Below are positions 23,721 through 37,420 of a DNA stretch of 64,000 nt, one piece after another. Positions within the stretch are counted from its first letter, which is position 1; every line of letters begins with the position of its first letter. The notes below the pieces were generated by a model. The model did not search any database, was not told where the DNA came from, and was given only the letters and a program-made list of their open reading frames with translations. The DNA is taken from assembly GCF_003945595.2 (NCBI RefSeq), contig NW_024104421.1, forward strand, positions 1,054,001 to 1,118,000. Reading direction: 5' to 3'. Position numbers and translations under genes: made by a program. This DNA is from Pipra filicauda. Taxonomy: Eukaryota; Chordata; Aves; Passeriformes; Pipridae.

Positions 23721-26700
23721 TAAAGTAACAGCATATGACCCTGAGACACATGGGGGAGGTCGATACCCCAGGCAGTCAGGGAAATAGGAAAAGCCCCCTC
23801 GCTTGAAACGTTTGAGGGTATTCCAGGCACCCACGAGTGCTGGCAGGTGGGTGCACACCATGTATGAAGCATCTACTTTCCAGGTATTTGTGCTGTGATT
23901 CAAACTTTTCATAATTATTAAATCTGGCATGAGTGGAGCTAGGCGGGTACCACAGAGCTGTTATGGCATGCACAGATGGATGCAGGTTCTGTGACCTTCC
24001 TGGAAGTCCATCGTTAAGTAAGGCAGTTGTCACAGGCAAGTATAAAAGCATATCCTTCTGTATGTATTTAATCTAGAAAGATAGCATCTGACAAAGCTTT
24101 GGAGACACATCATGTCAGGATACTAAACATCCAAATAGCTGAGAAACAAATACATAGGGAAATCAAAAAGAACAGGCTAATGGCAGTAATAATAAGTGAA
24201 TATTTTGTCAGTTAAGCAAATGCTGTATAACTTGTTTAGTGTTTTCTAGCTTTTATGACAGAGCCAGTCTGCAGATCATATGGGAGAAGCAGACTGAATA
24301 TAAGAACCCATCCTTTCTTTGTCATCCCTAAATCCAAGTTTTTATGAGGAATTTCTTCAGCTAAAGGACGTTCAAATGCAAGTTTACTTCAGCTTTTCAC
24401 TTGATTTTCACCCTACCCAAGAATTTTTTAAACTCTAGCTTGGGTTTCAAAAAGAAAAAAAGGAGGGGAGAGAAAAAAAAAAAAAGGCAGGCTTTCATTC
24501 AAACTGGTTCTCTGCAGTCCTAATTAAAATAGACTTCAATGAGAAGTTTTCTTTTCCTCTTCCAACTGAAGCTTAAGGGCATAGTTCTAGCTGGAGAGTA
24601 TATTGTGTTCATTTTACTGTTTGAGTGGTTTGGTAGAGAAGCTGTCTTTCAAACGCAGAGTGACTACTATGATGCCTCAGGACTCAGCTGTCACATCAAG
24701 GCTGTTTTCCACATGTATGTATTATATAATGTGCATATATCATCACCGTCAGGTAGCTGAAGTTTGTACATCTTACATGGAAACAACTTTTTCTCGTGTT
24801 TAAGAAGTTCTCTCTACAGTGGGATTAGAGGTAAACGTGCCTTATATTTTAAAGGGAATAATGAAATGGGTTGGCCCTTTAGAAAGAAAAGAATGATGCA
24901 AATGGAAAGACACATGTATAAATCTCTCTCTCTACATAAATTGAGCTGCAGTGCTGCTGCAGTACCCTTTCCTTTGTGCTAGAAAAACCGAAGGGGGGAA
25001 TTATTTCCTTTAAATGTTACAGTCAACCTAAGTGACTGGAAGAGTTAGTAGACTGAGAGCAGCACTGGAAAAAGAAACCTCCCATTTAGCCACAGAGGAA
25101 ATCTTCCATTTAGCCATTTAATTAAATAGGAAATGGCAGTGCATAGCCCAGTCATTGTCTCAGCCCTCGTGGAGAGGATCAGAAGAAGGTCAGGAGCTTG
25201 TTCATTTACCATGCCCACGGCCTCAGTCCTGAGACCACCAGCAAGGATGGCCAATTAATACCAAGTGCTTTAGGGGGTTTTGGCTTGTGGGGTGTTTTTT
25301 TCTTTTTTTTTTTTTTTTTTTTTGTCCACTAGGATCTAGACTGAGGTTGCAAATTCATTTCAGAGAAGCTGCTACACAGTAGGTGAGAAGGATTTCAGTC
25401 AATGCATCTCTGAGTAAGAATGAGATTAGTCAGTGAAAAGTGAAATACTGGTGCCTCGTGGTTTTTCTGTAACTAGCACTGCCATACCACCGAAAGACAC
25501 TTTCTCAAAATCTGCCAAGTTTTGGTTTCAGAGTTCAGTCTTCTGCCCAATGCACTGAAAATACAATGTCAAACTGCAACACTGAAAACCCCCGAATTTC
25601 CTCATCCTCAAAGAGCTATTTTTAAATTCTGTTATCACACTCATTTTCTGAATCACCTGTACCTCTGAGGAGCCTGTACAAAGCTATCACTGCTTGCTGG
25701 TAAACTTTTTTAAACCTTACCACAACAGCATTACTGCTGCTGGGCTCTCTTTCGCTCCATCCCATTATCTCCAATTATTAAAGACTCAACTTGGTGCAGT
25801 GAAATTCTGGCAGATTTGAGTACTGGGAGCATCTGCAAGCCAGGCAGCACACTGTCAATGATAGTGTGAGCATCACCTGTAGCCGTCTGCTTGGGATAGT
25901 ATTCATGGTGATATCTCCTGGAAATCAGACTGACAGCCCCAATTTGTGTTGCGTGCTGTACATCACCCAGCAGATTTCAAAACACAATCCTTTTTTTTGC
26001 TCACAGTTGACCTCAGCTGGATTCACTCTCTCTGAGAATTGAAAGGGAGTGGTATTACTGAAGAAGGATGCCTGTGTTTTGCTGGCTGCTGGCCTCTTCT
26101 TCCCCAGTCCAGGCGCCAGTGCTGGTGCTTTGTTTTCCTCCCCGCTGTGACCGTGGTAGCCAGGTCTGATGCCATGGATCAGGACTGGCTTGTCCCCAAA
26201 GTGAGTCACATAAACTTGGGTGCTCTGCGCTGGATGTCTGGAAATCAGTAAAGTATCAGGCAGATAAGTGAGAATTTAGGAACCTGTCCAAGTCCCATAA
26301 CAACCACTCTTCCTTTGACTTCAGTGGGAGATGTATTTCCAGTGCTGCTTTCAAAACGTTGTATGACTCCAGTTGGTAAGTGCTTGGCTGTCCATGGCTG
26401 TGTTTTGCTGCCTGTAAGGATCTTACAAACTTACTTTGAACAAATGTGTGATTGTAGAGACAATGCTGACTTCTGTATGTATTGTCTGTCCTGATCAGAA
26501 AGCAAATGTCATGAAGACTTGTAATATGCACAGGTTTTTGGAGGAACTGGCTTGCCTTCCACCCTGCAGTGTGATTCACTGGTGGCATGTGGCTGTGCAC
26601 ATATATGTTCTGTACATACACATTACGTATTCTCAGTTTCAGTGGTAGTGAACAGAGGTTTGGAGATAACTGGGATTTTTTTTAGAAAGTAATTAAAGTT

Positions 26701-27430
26701 TCAAAGAACCATCTGACTGTACGTGTAAGAAATGCAGAGGCAGTGTGTGGTAACTTAATTTGAGCAGAGCATAAGGTTAGCTGTTATCTTTCATTGCCCA
26801 TATTTAAAAACTAGTTCCGGGAGCCCATCTTTACAGCTAACCTTTATATTACATTTAAATTCAACTTCACTTATGAATGTATCTAAATGATAAATCATTA
26901 GAATATGAAAAGGAGGGAGCAGGGGGAAGATGCCCTGCCTGCCTTCACTTCTGTAACTCAAAGGCAGATTGAGGAGCAGGTACGTAGGTTGGGTTTGTAC
27001 AGATCCAGCCTGCAGTGAGGTCTGGGATCAGTTGGTGTGGTTACACAGGGATTGTCTTAGTGAGATGAAAGGAGGTGGTAAGCTGTGGCTTGCTGCTTCA
27101 CTTATCCTCAGGGCTGAGGATATTCTTCCCTGAAGGGTGCGGGACCGACTGCCATCCACCCTCTCCGTGAGTTTATTTCACCATCCACTGGCATTGGCTG
27201 CAAGGGGTTTGTGGCCACAGGGATTGGTGCTGGGGAGTGACGTGGCTGTGCCCAGGCCCTTTGCAGCCTCCACGGCGGGGTCTGGGCTGCCGTTCTGCTG
27301 GCCAGCAGGAGCTGGGGAAGAGGATGCCAGGACAAGCCTTCCTCCTGTCTGTGTGCTCACAGAATGGAAATGCAGCCTGACAAGTCTGAAGCCGTGTACA
27401 GAAAGAGATAGATAAACTCTGTTAACCGCA
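23721..27430. other. Unique DNA, no gene
   Basis: Frames are short, and none looks like protein. It contains a T21 run (25303-25323), an A-rich tract at about 24450-24485, a doubled CCATTTAGCCA (25082-25092 and 25106-25116), and a 12-bp inverted repeat at 26773-26844. The part at 27100-27410 is GC-richer, with random open frames on both strands. Confidence 0.6.
26773..26844. repeat. 12-bp perfect inverted repeat with 48-nt spacer
   Basis: AAGGTTAGCTGT (26773-26784) and ACAGCTAACCTT (26833-26844) are exact reverse complements 48 nt apart. This could be a hairpin, a pair of binding sites, or the remains of a tiny inverted-repeat element. No target duplication was recognised. Confidence 0.6.
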
Positions 27431-27870
27431 GAAGCAGGTTTTAAATACATTAAAATATTTTATCCCATTATTTGTTTTGACCAATTGACCACAATATTAA
27501 AAATTCAATCATGGAGCAGCTGACAAGTGCAGTTGCCTAATTTTATTTAAGGGTTCTCCCCCCCCCGCTTCCATTTTTCCATCCTGTTAACGCTGCTGCC
27601 TGTGCCCAGACAGTAATGGGCTTCTTGTATGCCCACGACTGTTATGATCATGTAAATTTATTGGTGCTTAGAAGAAGCGAGCTATTAAAACATTACAACA
27701 ACCATTACAGCCAGGCTCGTGTTGGCTTTCGCTCCCAATGAACATATGCTTCCGAGTGAATGCCTAAACTCTTATTTATGGATTTAATTTAATATGCGGA
27801 AAGAATTCAAAATTAAATTTTGTGTCTGCCTCCAGAGAGTGTCAGTGTATAATAACATGGTAATTTTTAC
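27431..27870. promoter_or_regulatory. Candidate conserved enhancer block
   Basis: This repeat-free AT-rich block has many homeodomain-like words, including TTATTTATGG, ATTTAATTTAATATG and AATTAAATTTTG between about 27770 and 27820. GACAAGTGCAG lies near 27520, and a C9 run near 27558. Its complexity is high for its base composition, as seen in deeply conserved non-coding elements. No open frame runs through it. The regulatory role is inferred from texture alone. Confidence 0.3.
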
Positions 27871-30800
27871 ACATCTTTATGAGAAATGGGAAAATTAATT
27901 CTTTCTGACAAGTTGTAATTATTCGACTTGGAACAGTTGCAGCTGAGCAGTTTGCATGCCTGTTGTCTGTTGTTGCACAGTGTAAGGGGAAAACGTGGGG
28001 ATGGAGATATATTGTGTGTCTGAGAGTTTCTAATAGCTTCTGACATTTTAGCCCTGCATATTATCAGGGTGCTCTTTAAAGGAGTGGGGACTGTAATCTG
28101 CTGCCTAGCTGGGGACACAGATGCAGCAGTGGACTTGGTGACTGCAGATAGGATAGGAAGTATTTTGGTCTGTCTGAGGCTGAGGAAGGGGCTCTCTCGT
28201 TACTTTGCAAATGGTCAAAGCGGAAAGTGAGGTAACATTCTTTGTACTCTTTGATCTTGTAGTTTTTCTCCCCTGTAGTGAAGATACAGGTGGAACAAAA
28301 GTGTTTAGTTCAGCTGCACACAAGCAGAGCTCTCCTGTTATAAGTGTGTCCCCTTTTTCTTGACATTGAAGGCACTTAGCACCTCTCAACCTCTAGGGAC
28401 TGACTTCCCAAAAAGTTTAGTGGTCTTTAACAGTGAGAATATTTAAAAATAAAACACACCTCTTGTTGAAATGTGAGCTTTCGTGACAAATATTTTTAGG
28501 AGGGTAACTTTGTTCTTGGCTAACTTAACTTCTGTTTCAGAGTTTCTGCTGAAAGGTAGGGCACATTCATGAAGCACAAGCCTGAAGCATCACTGGATGT
28601 ATTAGATAAAAAAGGAAATTTATTCAAGTGAATGAAGTGTGCATTCGTGGCTTTGAAGGCAAACCTGGCAGTAGTGGGTGCTGCATTTTTTTTTTGTCCT
28701 CCTGGAATGGTCCCTTTGGGATAAACACATACTGAAGGCAGTGCTTAGAAAACATTTTATCAGGCACACATTAAAGGAAATAGAAGTGCCACAAATGAAC
28801 AAACACTGTGCATACTTTCATTCCCAGTGATTTATCATGGTTGTGCTAGCTAGGAGGGTGCTAATGGTTTAGAAGGTGCTACTCCTTCCTGTAAGACACT
28901 GAAGAGGTTTTGTTGTTGTGGGTACTTGGCATATGAAGATACCATGGTTTAGAAATATTTATTTATTCAAAATATAGTGTGTTAGCTCTGATTTATGTCC
29001 TGGTTGCAATCTGGGTTGTTGCTGAAGGTAGGGAAGGTAGTGCACTAACCTGTGAGTTCAAAACTTCTGGGGTTTTGAAAGCATTTCCTTTGAATCAGAG
29101 AGTAACTCAACTCCTAAAATCTCAGGAGTCCCTTTGTGTCCAGTGGACACTTTGGCCTGGTAAAACACCAGCAGTTCTGTGGAAGGATGCCAACAGCTAC
29201 TGCAGCACAGTGGGGCTTAGCTGGGACCTGGAAACTGCTGGGAGAGAGTGGAGAATGCTGCTGGTTTCATCCCAGAAAATGTCTTTAGGGAGAGTGGGGC
29301 TCTTGCAAAAGGGAGCTCTTGTAGAAGGTAAAGTGCTTGTAAGAGGGAGTGGTGTAAATCAGATTTCATTGGGAGTGATTCATGCCCAGAGATTCCCAAA
29401 CTCCTGGGGCATCACTTCATTTAGACCTGCATAGTGGGCTTATCAATAAACCTTAAAGTTAGGGATGGCAATGGAGCAAATGCTGCCCAGCTGGCACAGC
29501 AAGAGCACAGGTGCCTCCCCAGGGAGCTTCTCCTCTTCCTGCTGGGGCCACCCGTGGGCCTGGGAGAACCACCTTGGCAGCACACCATGGCCTCACCTAC
29601 CCTGGAATCATGGTACCTTTCTTCCAAGCTCAGTCAGTGTGAACCTCAACTCTCAGGTGCTTGCTGGGACTCCCCAGCAGTCAGTGGGGTGTGTAAGCAG
29701 TTTGCAAGTTCTTCTAATCAGCATTTGATGCTAAAGCAGCCCAGGTGAATCATACACAAGATTGCTTATTTCTCTACCTTTTAACTCCACAGGGAGTTTA
29801 TGGAGATGCAGAAATCAAATGGATCCTCTATTGAGGGACCACAGTGCACAGAAAAAGTTGAATCTTCCCTGTGAAGATGTCCTTTCTCTTTTTCTTCTTT
29901 TTTTTTTTTTCCAAACCAGTGAAAGTTTTATTTTCAGTTGCAGTGAGTCAAGCATTGCATGAAGAGAGAGTGTCTCTTTTACCATCATAATAAATAAGCT
30001 CCAAAAAATCTAAGTTGGTATGAGAAGTACTCCTTGGCAAGAACACACGCAATTCTTGGGGTATGCCTTCAGGTTGTCTTGGCTTTTTTTTCTTTCCTTC
30101 CAGGAAAAGCTGCAGTTTATTCCTGCTATGGAGAAACCTCTCCTAACTGCCGTCATCTGGCCCTCATAAGCCCTTTTATACACTCTTTGCTACTTTTAAG
30201 GAAATGCTGCTCAGACCTCTGTCTTTCTGAGAACATGGTCTTCTCGTGCCATACTGAGCCACTGCATTCAGGAAGACAAGAATTTGTCAGTTTTCTTCCA
30301 GTTCATTTTGAACCACAACAGGAGACAAATTTAATGTTAAGGCAAAGCTTGGTCTTATTTAAGCAGGACTTTGGAATAGTTTTGTAATTACAAATTGGAA
30401 ACAGAAAATAATAAAAAAAAACCCCAACCAAAGGCAAATAAATGCTGCAATTCTTTCTGAACAGCTGGATCTAATGATATATGCATACATTTCTGTAGCT
30501 GGTTGATTTCTTAGCTGACCTAGAATCACCTAGAGAGTTCTCAAGTTTGTAAGAACTTGAGTCTTGGTAATATCCCCTGACTTGTGAGTGTTTCCTTCAG
30601 TTTTCACTGCCCTTGTCTTTTGTTTTTTCCTTCCTCTCTTACTCCTGTTTGGAATTAAATGTTGGGCTACAGTCTTAAGTATTTAACAGTGACTTTGGTT
30701 CACATGGACTGTGTGATTGCAAAAACACTTTGACCACACTTACCTTGCATCTGACCAACTGCTTTCCGCCTACTCTTACCTCTTCCTCTTATAGGTCTAT

Positions 30801-33269
30801 AAATGCATCCACATCAAGGATGTATATAACAAAACACCCTTGAGATCAGATTTTACAGGTTTTATCAATGAGATAAAACAGCTGGTTAGTGAATCCTCCA
30901 GCTGGTCATGTCTGGAAATAGGTGTGTAGTCACACTGTGCTGCTGTGGCAGCTCTGCCCTTCTTCTAGTAGTGTTTCTGCATTTCTGCTGTGAATGAGAA
31001 GGCTCGGGGTCGAGGTCTGTGAATTCTTTGGCTGATGATTGTGCCAACTGAGCTGCTGGAGGTGCATAAGCAGGGTTGTGGGCCTGGCTCTCATTTGCTG
31101 GGAGATCTTGGGAGCCCAAGGAGAGCTTTCTGTGCCATCCTGTTAACTAGCATGCTTAGGTGATGCTTGTCATGTCCTAGGTGTGATGGAGTGGGAGTGA
31201 TTTTTGGGAAGAACTGGTTAAAGAGGGATGTGCTCTAATTCAGGAAGATACACTTTGTGCTGGTGTTGATTTTGCAGTGCACATGAGTATAGAAGTATTA
31301 TGGAGAAATAATTTTTGTCAAATGGCTTTACCTAATAAAAGCTTGGCCATCTTAGATGTCACCTTATTACCACTACCTTCATTTAGTGACGTGTGCTGAA
31401 TGCTATTTTATTGCAATCCTCTTCCCAAATCAACAAAAAAAAAAAAAACAAAACAAACAAACAAATAAAAAAACCCCTCAATGCCCCAAAACGTGTTTCA
31501 TCACTGAACTCCTGTTAGATGGCAGCATGAATGATGGTCTTGTATCAGTAAGACAAATACAGCTTCTGGAGAGGTCACAGCTCATTAAATAACATACATT
31601 TTTCTTAAAATAGGGGAGCTTGCCCTTCCCATCTGAGCATGGGTGAAGAGGAACACTTTGAGAGTTCTTCAGGCTGTTCTGCAAAGCTCATTCTAGAAAA
31701 TACTCCCACATTTGTGATCTCCAACCTGGGTATATATGATAGAGAAGTAAGCAAAGGCAAATCACCAAATGTGCTTAATTTTATTTGTTTATTCCTAACT
31801 ATCACCAAGCCCATTTTGAAATGTGTTTTCGTGCATGTTGCCCAATATACCCATTTTCTACTTATGAAAAAGAAAAAATCCTGTTCTGTTATTTCTTACA
31901 GAAAAGAAGGGAGAAGAAGAGGGATTATTTTGTTGTTTTCCCATAGTTTCCCAAACTATCAGCCCCACAAGGTGCTTATGCTGTTCTTGATATTGTTGTG
32001 GTGTTGTTCAGTGCATTATGTCCAGAGAGTTATCAAATGTTATTTGTTGAACTATCCAGAATATCTCACAAGTGCAAGTTTTGCAGACGGTCCTGATTAC
32101 ACCATTTCTTTTCTTAATTTGTTTAAATTATTTGGGGAACAGACGGTGGTTTAGAACAAGATATGGGGTTTTCGTAGCTTTCCGTAGTTCATGAAACGTA
32201 GAAATTGCTGTTTAAACATAAGTAAGCTTTATCTGTAATAATGCCTCCCTTCTGTGGGGCATTTCCCACAAACCCAGTTTCTTCACACCACTTCTCTCTT
32301 TTACAGATGGCAAAATGAGACTCAATTTAATTACTCCAGGATTCTCGGAAAGATAGCAGCAGATTAAAGAATAAATCATGTTTCTTAAATTGCAGTCCAG
32401 TGTTTGAAAATAACAGCATCTTTCTTTACTGTGCTAGATCAAGCTTAGTGATGGGTGAATAAAATCATCACCAATACAATAAAGGGATCTGGTTCAAATA
32501 TGCATTCAGAAATTGGGATTTTTTTTTTTAATTATTTTTTTTTTAAGTTTCCAGACTTATCTGATATCCTTACATCACTAAATGCATGCTTGTGCTCTTC
32601 TGGAGTAATCCCCTTCAGAGCCTTTCCTGTACTAGCAACATCCAATAAAATATTGTTCATATTACAAGATCTGTCTGTCTTCTGGTGGGTTTTGCTCACT
32701 GAGCAGCAAAGTCACTGAAGACATTGAGAATTTGATGGCTGATCATTGCTACTGATCGTTCTGTCACTTATGGCTGCTAAATTCATGTCTCTATTGGTTT
32801 TCCTTCTGTAAGACAGAAATAACACCTACTTTGGTGTGCGAGGTTTAATGAGTTGTGTTTGATGAGATAAAGCACTGTAAAAGTTTTATCACAGTGCATC
32901 TGCTTCCAGTGTCGACATGGTTCGGGATGCTACTGAAAAGCTTCTCTGTGCAATAGCAGATACGGGAAGGGATGGAGAAACTTTGGAGCAGACTAAAATT
33001 TGGTCTGGGTTTGGAGGAGCAGATCTGTATATCTTCATCTATTTATACATGGGACCATGGGCCATCATGGTTTCTTCCTAGTCTGTAGCTTTGTAACTTG
33101 ACCTGAATTTTTATCCAGTCGCAAACCTTGGAATTCAGACCCAGTTAGGATTTTGGTGCACCAAACCTCCCCTGCTCTTCCCTGCTGATGGGTAGCATTT
33201 CCACCAGCCTCCCAGCGCTGCTTGGATCGCATTTCCCTTCTCCGTCTTTTTTGGTTCTGCATATCAGAA
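27871..33269. other. Unique DNA with short frames; one MIR-like relic
   Basis: The longest frames are 151 codons (28979-29434) and 171 codons (31639-32154), both plus strand. Neither shows a recognisable family, and composition argues for chance. An A-rich tract (31434-31476) and T-rich tracts (29889-29910, 32518-32545) are present. The only recognisable old repeat is the MIR/L2-like segment at 32794-32880. Confidence 0.55.
32794..32880 (-). repeat. MIR/L2-like ancient repeat end
   Basis: The plus strand runs TTGGTTTTCCTTCTGTAAGA, then AATAACACCTACTTTG, GAGGTTTAATGAGTT and GAGATAAAGCACTGTAAA. This is the order of the reverse complement of the shared 3' part of MIR and L2 elements ('cagtttcctcatctgtaaaat...aacacctacctc...aatgag...aaagcactt'). 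It is strongly diverged, as expected for an amniote-age insertion. Confidence 0.6.
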
Positions 33270-33740
33270 CGTGATTAAAATCATTATATCCCTATCTATC
33301 TCGTGCTGTCTGTTTTCCTTTTAATTAGGTTGTAAAACAATTAGTTACCACCATGTCTCTCTCTTCCCCCTCTCCTTCTCTTTTTTTGCGACTCCCCCAG
33401 TGCGCCCAGAGCTGTTTGTTCTCCCCGGGCGGGGAGGAGGGGGCCCTACCGTCTTGCTTTATTTACAGCAGGGTGAAGGTCAGATATAAACAGTTTTTGT
33501 TCTTGTGCTGTTGCTTTCTTTTGTGACCTATCCTGCATTGTTTGGCTTTTTTCCTCCCCCGTGCTTTGAAGTGCCGCACACCAGGTGTTCCTGTTCTGAA
33601 TTACACATGAAAGGACCACATCCCTGGACTAATTAACTAGTAAACTGCACCCGCCTCCCCTGGGTTTAATTGATGCTGCTCTTAAAAGGGGAAGCCAGTT
33701 TCTTATTCCTCCTGATTTCACACCATAGTCATCTCCTCTT
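33270..33740. promoter_or_regulatory. Candidate regulatory block with small GC-rich patch
   Basis: TAATTAG (33322-33328) and CAATTAG (33338-33344) lie left of a GC-rich patch (33385-33452) with a CCCCGGGCGGGG core at about 33423-33434. ACTAATTAACTAG and TTTAATTGATG words follow to about 33675. The block is free of recognised repeats. The combination of homeodomain words and a CpG islet fits a developmental enhancer, inferred and untested. Confidence 0.3.
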
Positions 33741-36700
33741 TATCTCCCTAAATACGGAAGATACTCTTGAATTTCTCACTCCCAGGCCACGCGGTGCTTA
33801 ATATGTCTTCTCATTTCACAATTAATAAAACAATTATGCTGTACAAAATTTTTGAAAGAAATACTCCACGTTCTTTTTGGCTCTTAATTTCTTTGTGTCT
33901 GACGGTTGCAGCCTCTCTGGGGAGCACAGCGTGCAGAACCGCACTGCTCCCTGAGAGCTGGAAGACCCAGTATCTTGCTGCTAATTATTTTACTTGATTG
34001 TCTTGACCCAACAAAAGCATTGGTGTATACAGACATCTTCCATGGTTCACAGTTTCTTTCCTGGGGCAACATCTCTTGCAGTGTAATGAGCAGGAGCTTT
34101 CCGTGATTTCTTTGTTCAGCCCAGTGGTCGCGTCTCACTTGTCCCTGTGGCAGGGTGGGCCTTGCTGATGGCAGAACACTGCACAAAGTGATCAAAACCA
34201 GTTTAAAATCAGCAACCCTAGGTCAAATACAGCTCACTTCTGTGGGCCCTCCAAAACTGCTCATGGCAGGTTTATCTTAAGTTGATGAAGGCCCGTCTTT
34301 GAGGGAACTGGGGGGGCAGAGTGCCAGGGCAAACCGAGGAGGTTGTCATGTGGCAGTCACTGCCATTTAGCCAAATGGGGCTGTGTGTGTATATCTCTGT
34401 ATAGATATTACTTCTCACATTCCAGCCGTGTCCTGCACCAGCTAAAGGACATTTCAGACTGGGGCACAGCTGACGGCCCCTTGTGTATTCAGACTCAAAA
34501 GTCCTTGCATGTTGTGGGGCTGTGTCAGTGCTGGGGTGTGGGGAGGTCAAAAGCTGGTGTTGCTGGTAGGTGCGGTTGAGCAGCCAGAGAACCACCACTC
34601 AAACATTTGTATAATGGTTTACTAACGTTAGACTTTCTTGTCCTTGAATGTGCTGTTTGTGTCTTGCCAGTGCTTTGACATTTTGAGGTATTTGGGATGA
34701 TTTCACTCTCAGATTTTCTTTACCTCAAATAGGTAATGTCTTCAAAGTTTCCAGGCTTAGGTTTATGGTGAGGGTATGTTTGCTTGTCTTATGTATTTAC
34801 TTGCTCACTGTGAGCATCTTGTATCCTCTTTTAATTGAAGTTCTGGTTAAGTCCAGTGAATTCTTTCCACTGACTTCAGTGAGAGCAAGTCCCTATTAGT
34901 TTGATTCAAGTTGTTTTCAACTCGAAATGGAATTTCAAACTTAACAGTCTTGTGAAATAGTGAGGAAGGATTCAGGATATTACAAGAAAGTGAGTAGGAC
35001 GAAGATTTTTTTTTTTTTTTTAAGTTACTTAAAAGACATTTCCCTCTCTGGGTAGATGTCACAGTGTAGGCATTGGTGTATCACATACCTGCCTCTTTTT
35101 TGGATACCTGGCAGAGGGCAAACTGAAACAGTTTGCTGAATGTGAGCATTTAGTTTCAGAGGTGGGACCTGAATATTGAGTCAGATGTGTATTTCTTCAA
35201 GGCAAAAGGTATTTCTTGAAGTCAATGTCTACTAAGTAACAGTTTTGGGCCAGCTTCTGGGTGGCAGAGAGAAATGGGAGTTTGCTGTTAATGCCACAGA
35301 GTTTTGGATTAGGGATTTGGTGTTGCTGGTATAAAATGTAGAAAGAACATGCTGCCTCTCCTAGGAAATCACAGCTGTTCAGTGCTGATGCGAGTTAGGA
35401 CTGCAGTGGGGCTGCCACTGTTTTTTGTTGAAGATCCAGCAAGATTCCCCACTCTGCCTTCCCACCATGCAGCAGTTGGGGGTTTCTTTTGCTGGCAGCA
35501 GCCAGCAAAATCATCACTCTGTTCTCCCCGAGGAGAGTAAATACTGCACTTTTGTAGTGTGCAAAGTGACTTTTGTGGATCATGCCATTTTACAGAGCGT
35601 GATGGGACCTTAGGCTTTGGTGTATCCCAGGTGACACTGGAGAACAGACCTTAGAGCAATTAACTGAAAACTGACTGTCAAAGGCAGACTGAACTTTAAT
35701 TAACATGCAGCTTAAGACAGGTATTTTTATATTCTAAAGCAGCTACTTTAAAACACGTGCACACAAAAAAAACCAACAGGGAAGTCACTGAGTTTTAGCA
35801 GAAGGTAAGGTAGAACTTTGGCCTTTATAAGCTTCATAGCTCTTTGAAATCCATGCCTTTCTGTCTTGATTTAAACTGCTTAAAATCTTGAGCCTCTCCT
35901 GCATTATATTTGATTGTTTAGATTTAGTATTTCCTGAAATCTTAATTTTATTTTAATCAATTTTTGCTAACATTTGCAATAAGTTCATTTTTAGGGAGTT
36001 TTTGCTTTAAAAATACCTTCAACCTGGTTATTATTTTCTAGCAAAGATGTTTTCAGCTCAGGGCAGATACAAATGAAAACTAAAAAAAAAAAAGACATTT
36101 TATTGCCAAAAAGCACTGGTATAATTCAAAAGCACCTCTTGCTAAATCATTTGTGAGTGTCTCATCAAAAGCATAGGATATGGTTTTGTTAGCGCAGATC
36201 AGGTCTTTGAGAATGGTTGTCATGCACCTTCTTAATCTTAGTGATTTTAACCCTTTTCCAATTCTTTTTACCTTTCCCTTCGAGCTCTGATGTTCTGTAA
36301 TTTTTTGCTGCCTCCCCCTTCAAAGGCAAGTTTGCCAGTATTTTTATGATTAACTTTTATATGTCTGAGTTTTTCAAAACGCTATCAGGTTATAACATAG
36401 TGTTTAAAAGCCCATACTCATCTTTTTTTATTAATCCTACCTTTCATTATCAAAACTGAAAGTCTTGTCATATCCTGTTTACATTTCACCTCTTATTTTA
36501 TTTCGTCCTTCAGAAGAAAAAAGAGAAAGATGCTGGTGTAGAACCTGAAATTTAAGAGAAAATTTGCAGTGGCCCCAGGTGTTCTTGCAATCTGGCAACT
36601 AGCTGAATTACCCCACTTAGTTTCAAAGAAATGGCAGTCACAGCTAACTTATTTTTCTGTTTTACATTCCCTTGTCTCTCAGTTATAATATCTAGAGATG

Positions 36701-37299
36701 TGACATGATGGCACTATGAACTTTAAGGAAAAGGATATATGGATTGTGGTGTTGTTGTTTAAAGAAGATGCCGGCAACGTTTCTGCTTATAAAACATATG
36801 TAACGTTTTATTTTAAAATCATCCCTTGTTCCACAGGCTTAGGTGCTGGGCTTAATGTTTGGTGTTACCATTTGTATGATGGTTGGAGAACAGGAAAAGG
36901 CTGGTATAGCTTAATGTGTAGAAAAGCAAGGCATAGGTACTGTTGTGCTACTAGATTTAAATGAATAAGAGTTAATATCTTATATGTCTTGTAATTTGGT
37001 ACTTTTTCCAGCTGGCCTTTCTTCCTGAATGTGTCCTACCTCTTTCTCATGTTTGCTCTCTCCCAGTGCCCACCCTCCAAATCTCCAGACTGTGGGATAT
37101 GAGGAGAATGTACCGAGCCCTCACTTGTGCTCAGATGAAAGACCTGATTTGTTAACTTGAGCTCTTTTTAAAAACAAGACCTGAATTAAGTATTATCTTA
37201 ATCAGCAATAAAATACATTCTTTCAATTACTTGTTTCTCTGACTTATTAAGAGAACTCTAAATAGTTTCAGCGAGTATTGTTGTAATTGTTTCCTCCTT
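33741..37299. other. AT-rich unique DNA, no gene
   Basis: No coding segment or repeat family was recognised. T-rich tract at about 35005-35021 and A-rich tract at about 36080-36093. Short frames on both strands near 34272-34579 and 35349-35613 are antisense shadows of each other without protein character. Confidence 0.6.
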
Positions 37300-37420
37300 T
37301 GATTTTCATTTCCTTAGTTGTCATCATCTCCTGGCAGCGGCAGCAGCTGTAAAGCAGATCTTTCAACAGCCTTGTTAATTGTGTAGAAATTAATCTGATT
37401 TCAAAAACCTTATTGATACA
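37300..37420. promoter_or_regulatory. Candidate short enhancer core
   Basis: A GGCAGCGGCAGCAGCTG stretch containing the E-box CAGCTG (37344-37349) is followed by TTGTTAATTG and AAATTAATCTGATT words within about 60 bp. An E-box next to AATTA sites is a common arrangement in neural or limb enhancers. This is weak, motif-only evidence. Confidence 0.2.

Noticed and set aside
28979..29434. 151-codon frame starting with a signal-peptide-like MLALIYVLVAIW
   Set aside because: Only the first dozen residues look like a leader. The rest has no cysteine pattern or family similarity that I recognise, and part of it is antisense to another open frame. Treated as chance.
31639..32154. Longest open frame in the window (171 codons, plus)
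   Set aside because: AT-rich, hydrophobic translation with no recognisable domain, no splice signals considered convincing, and length is within chance for 64 kb on six frames.
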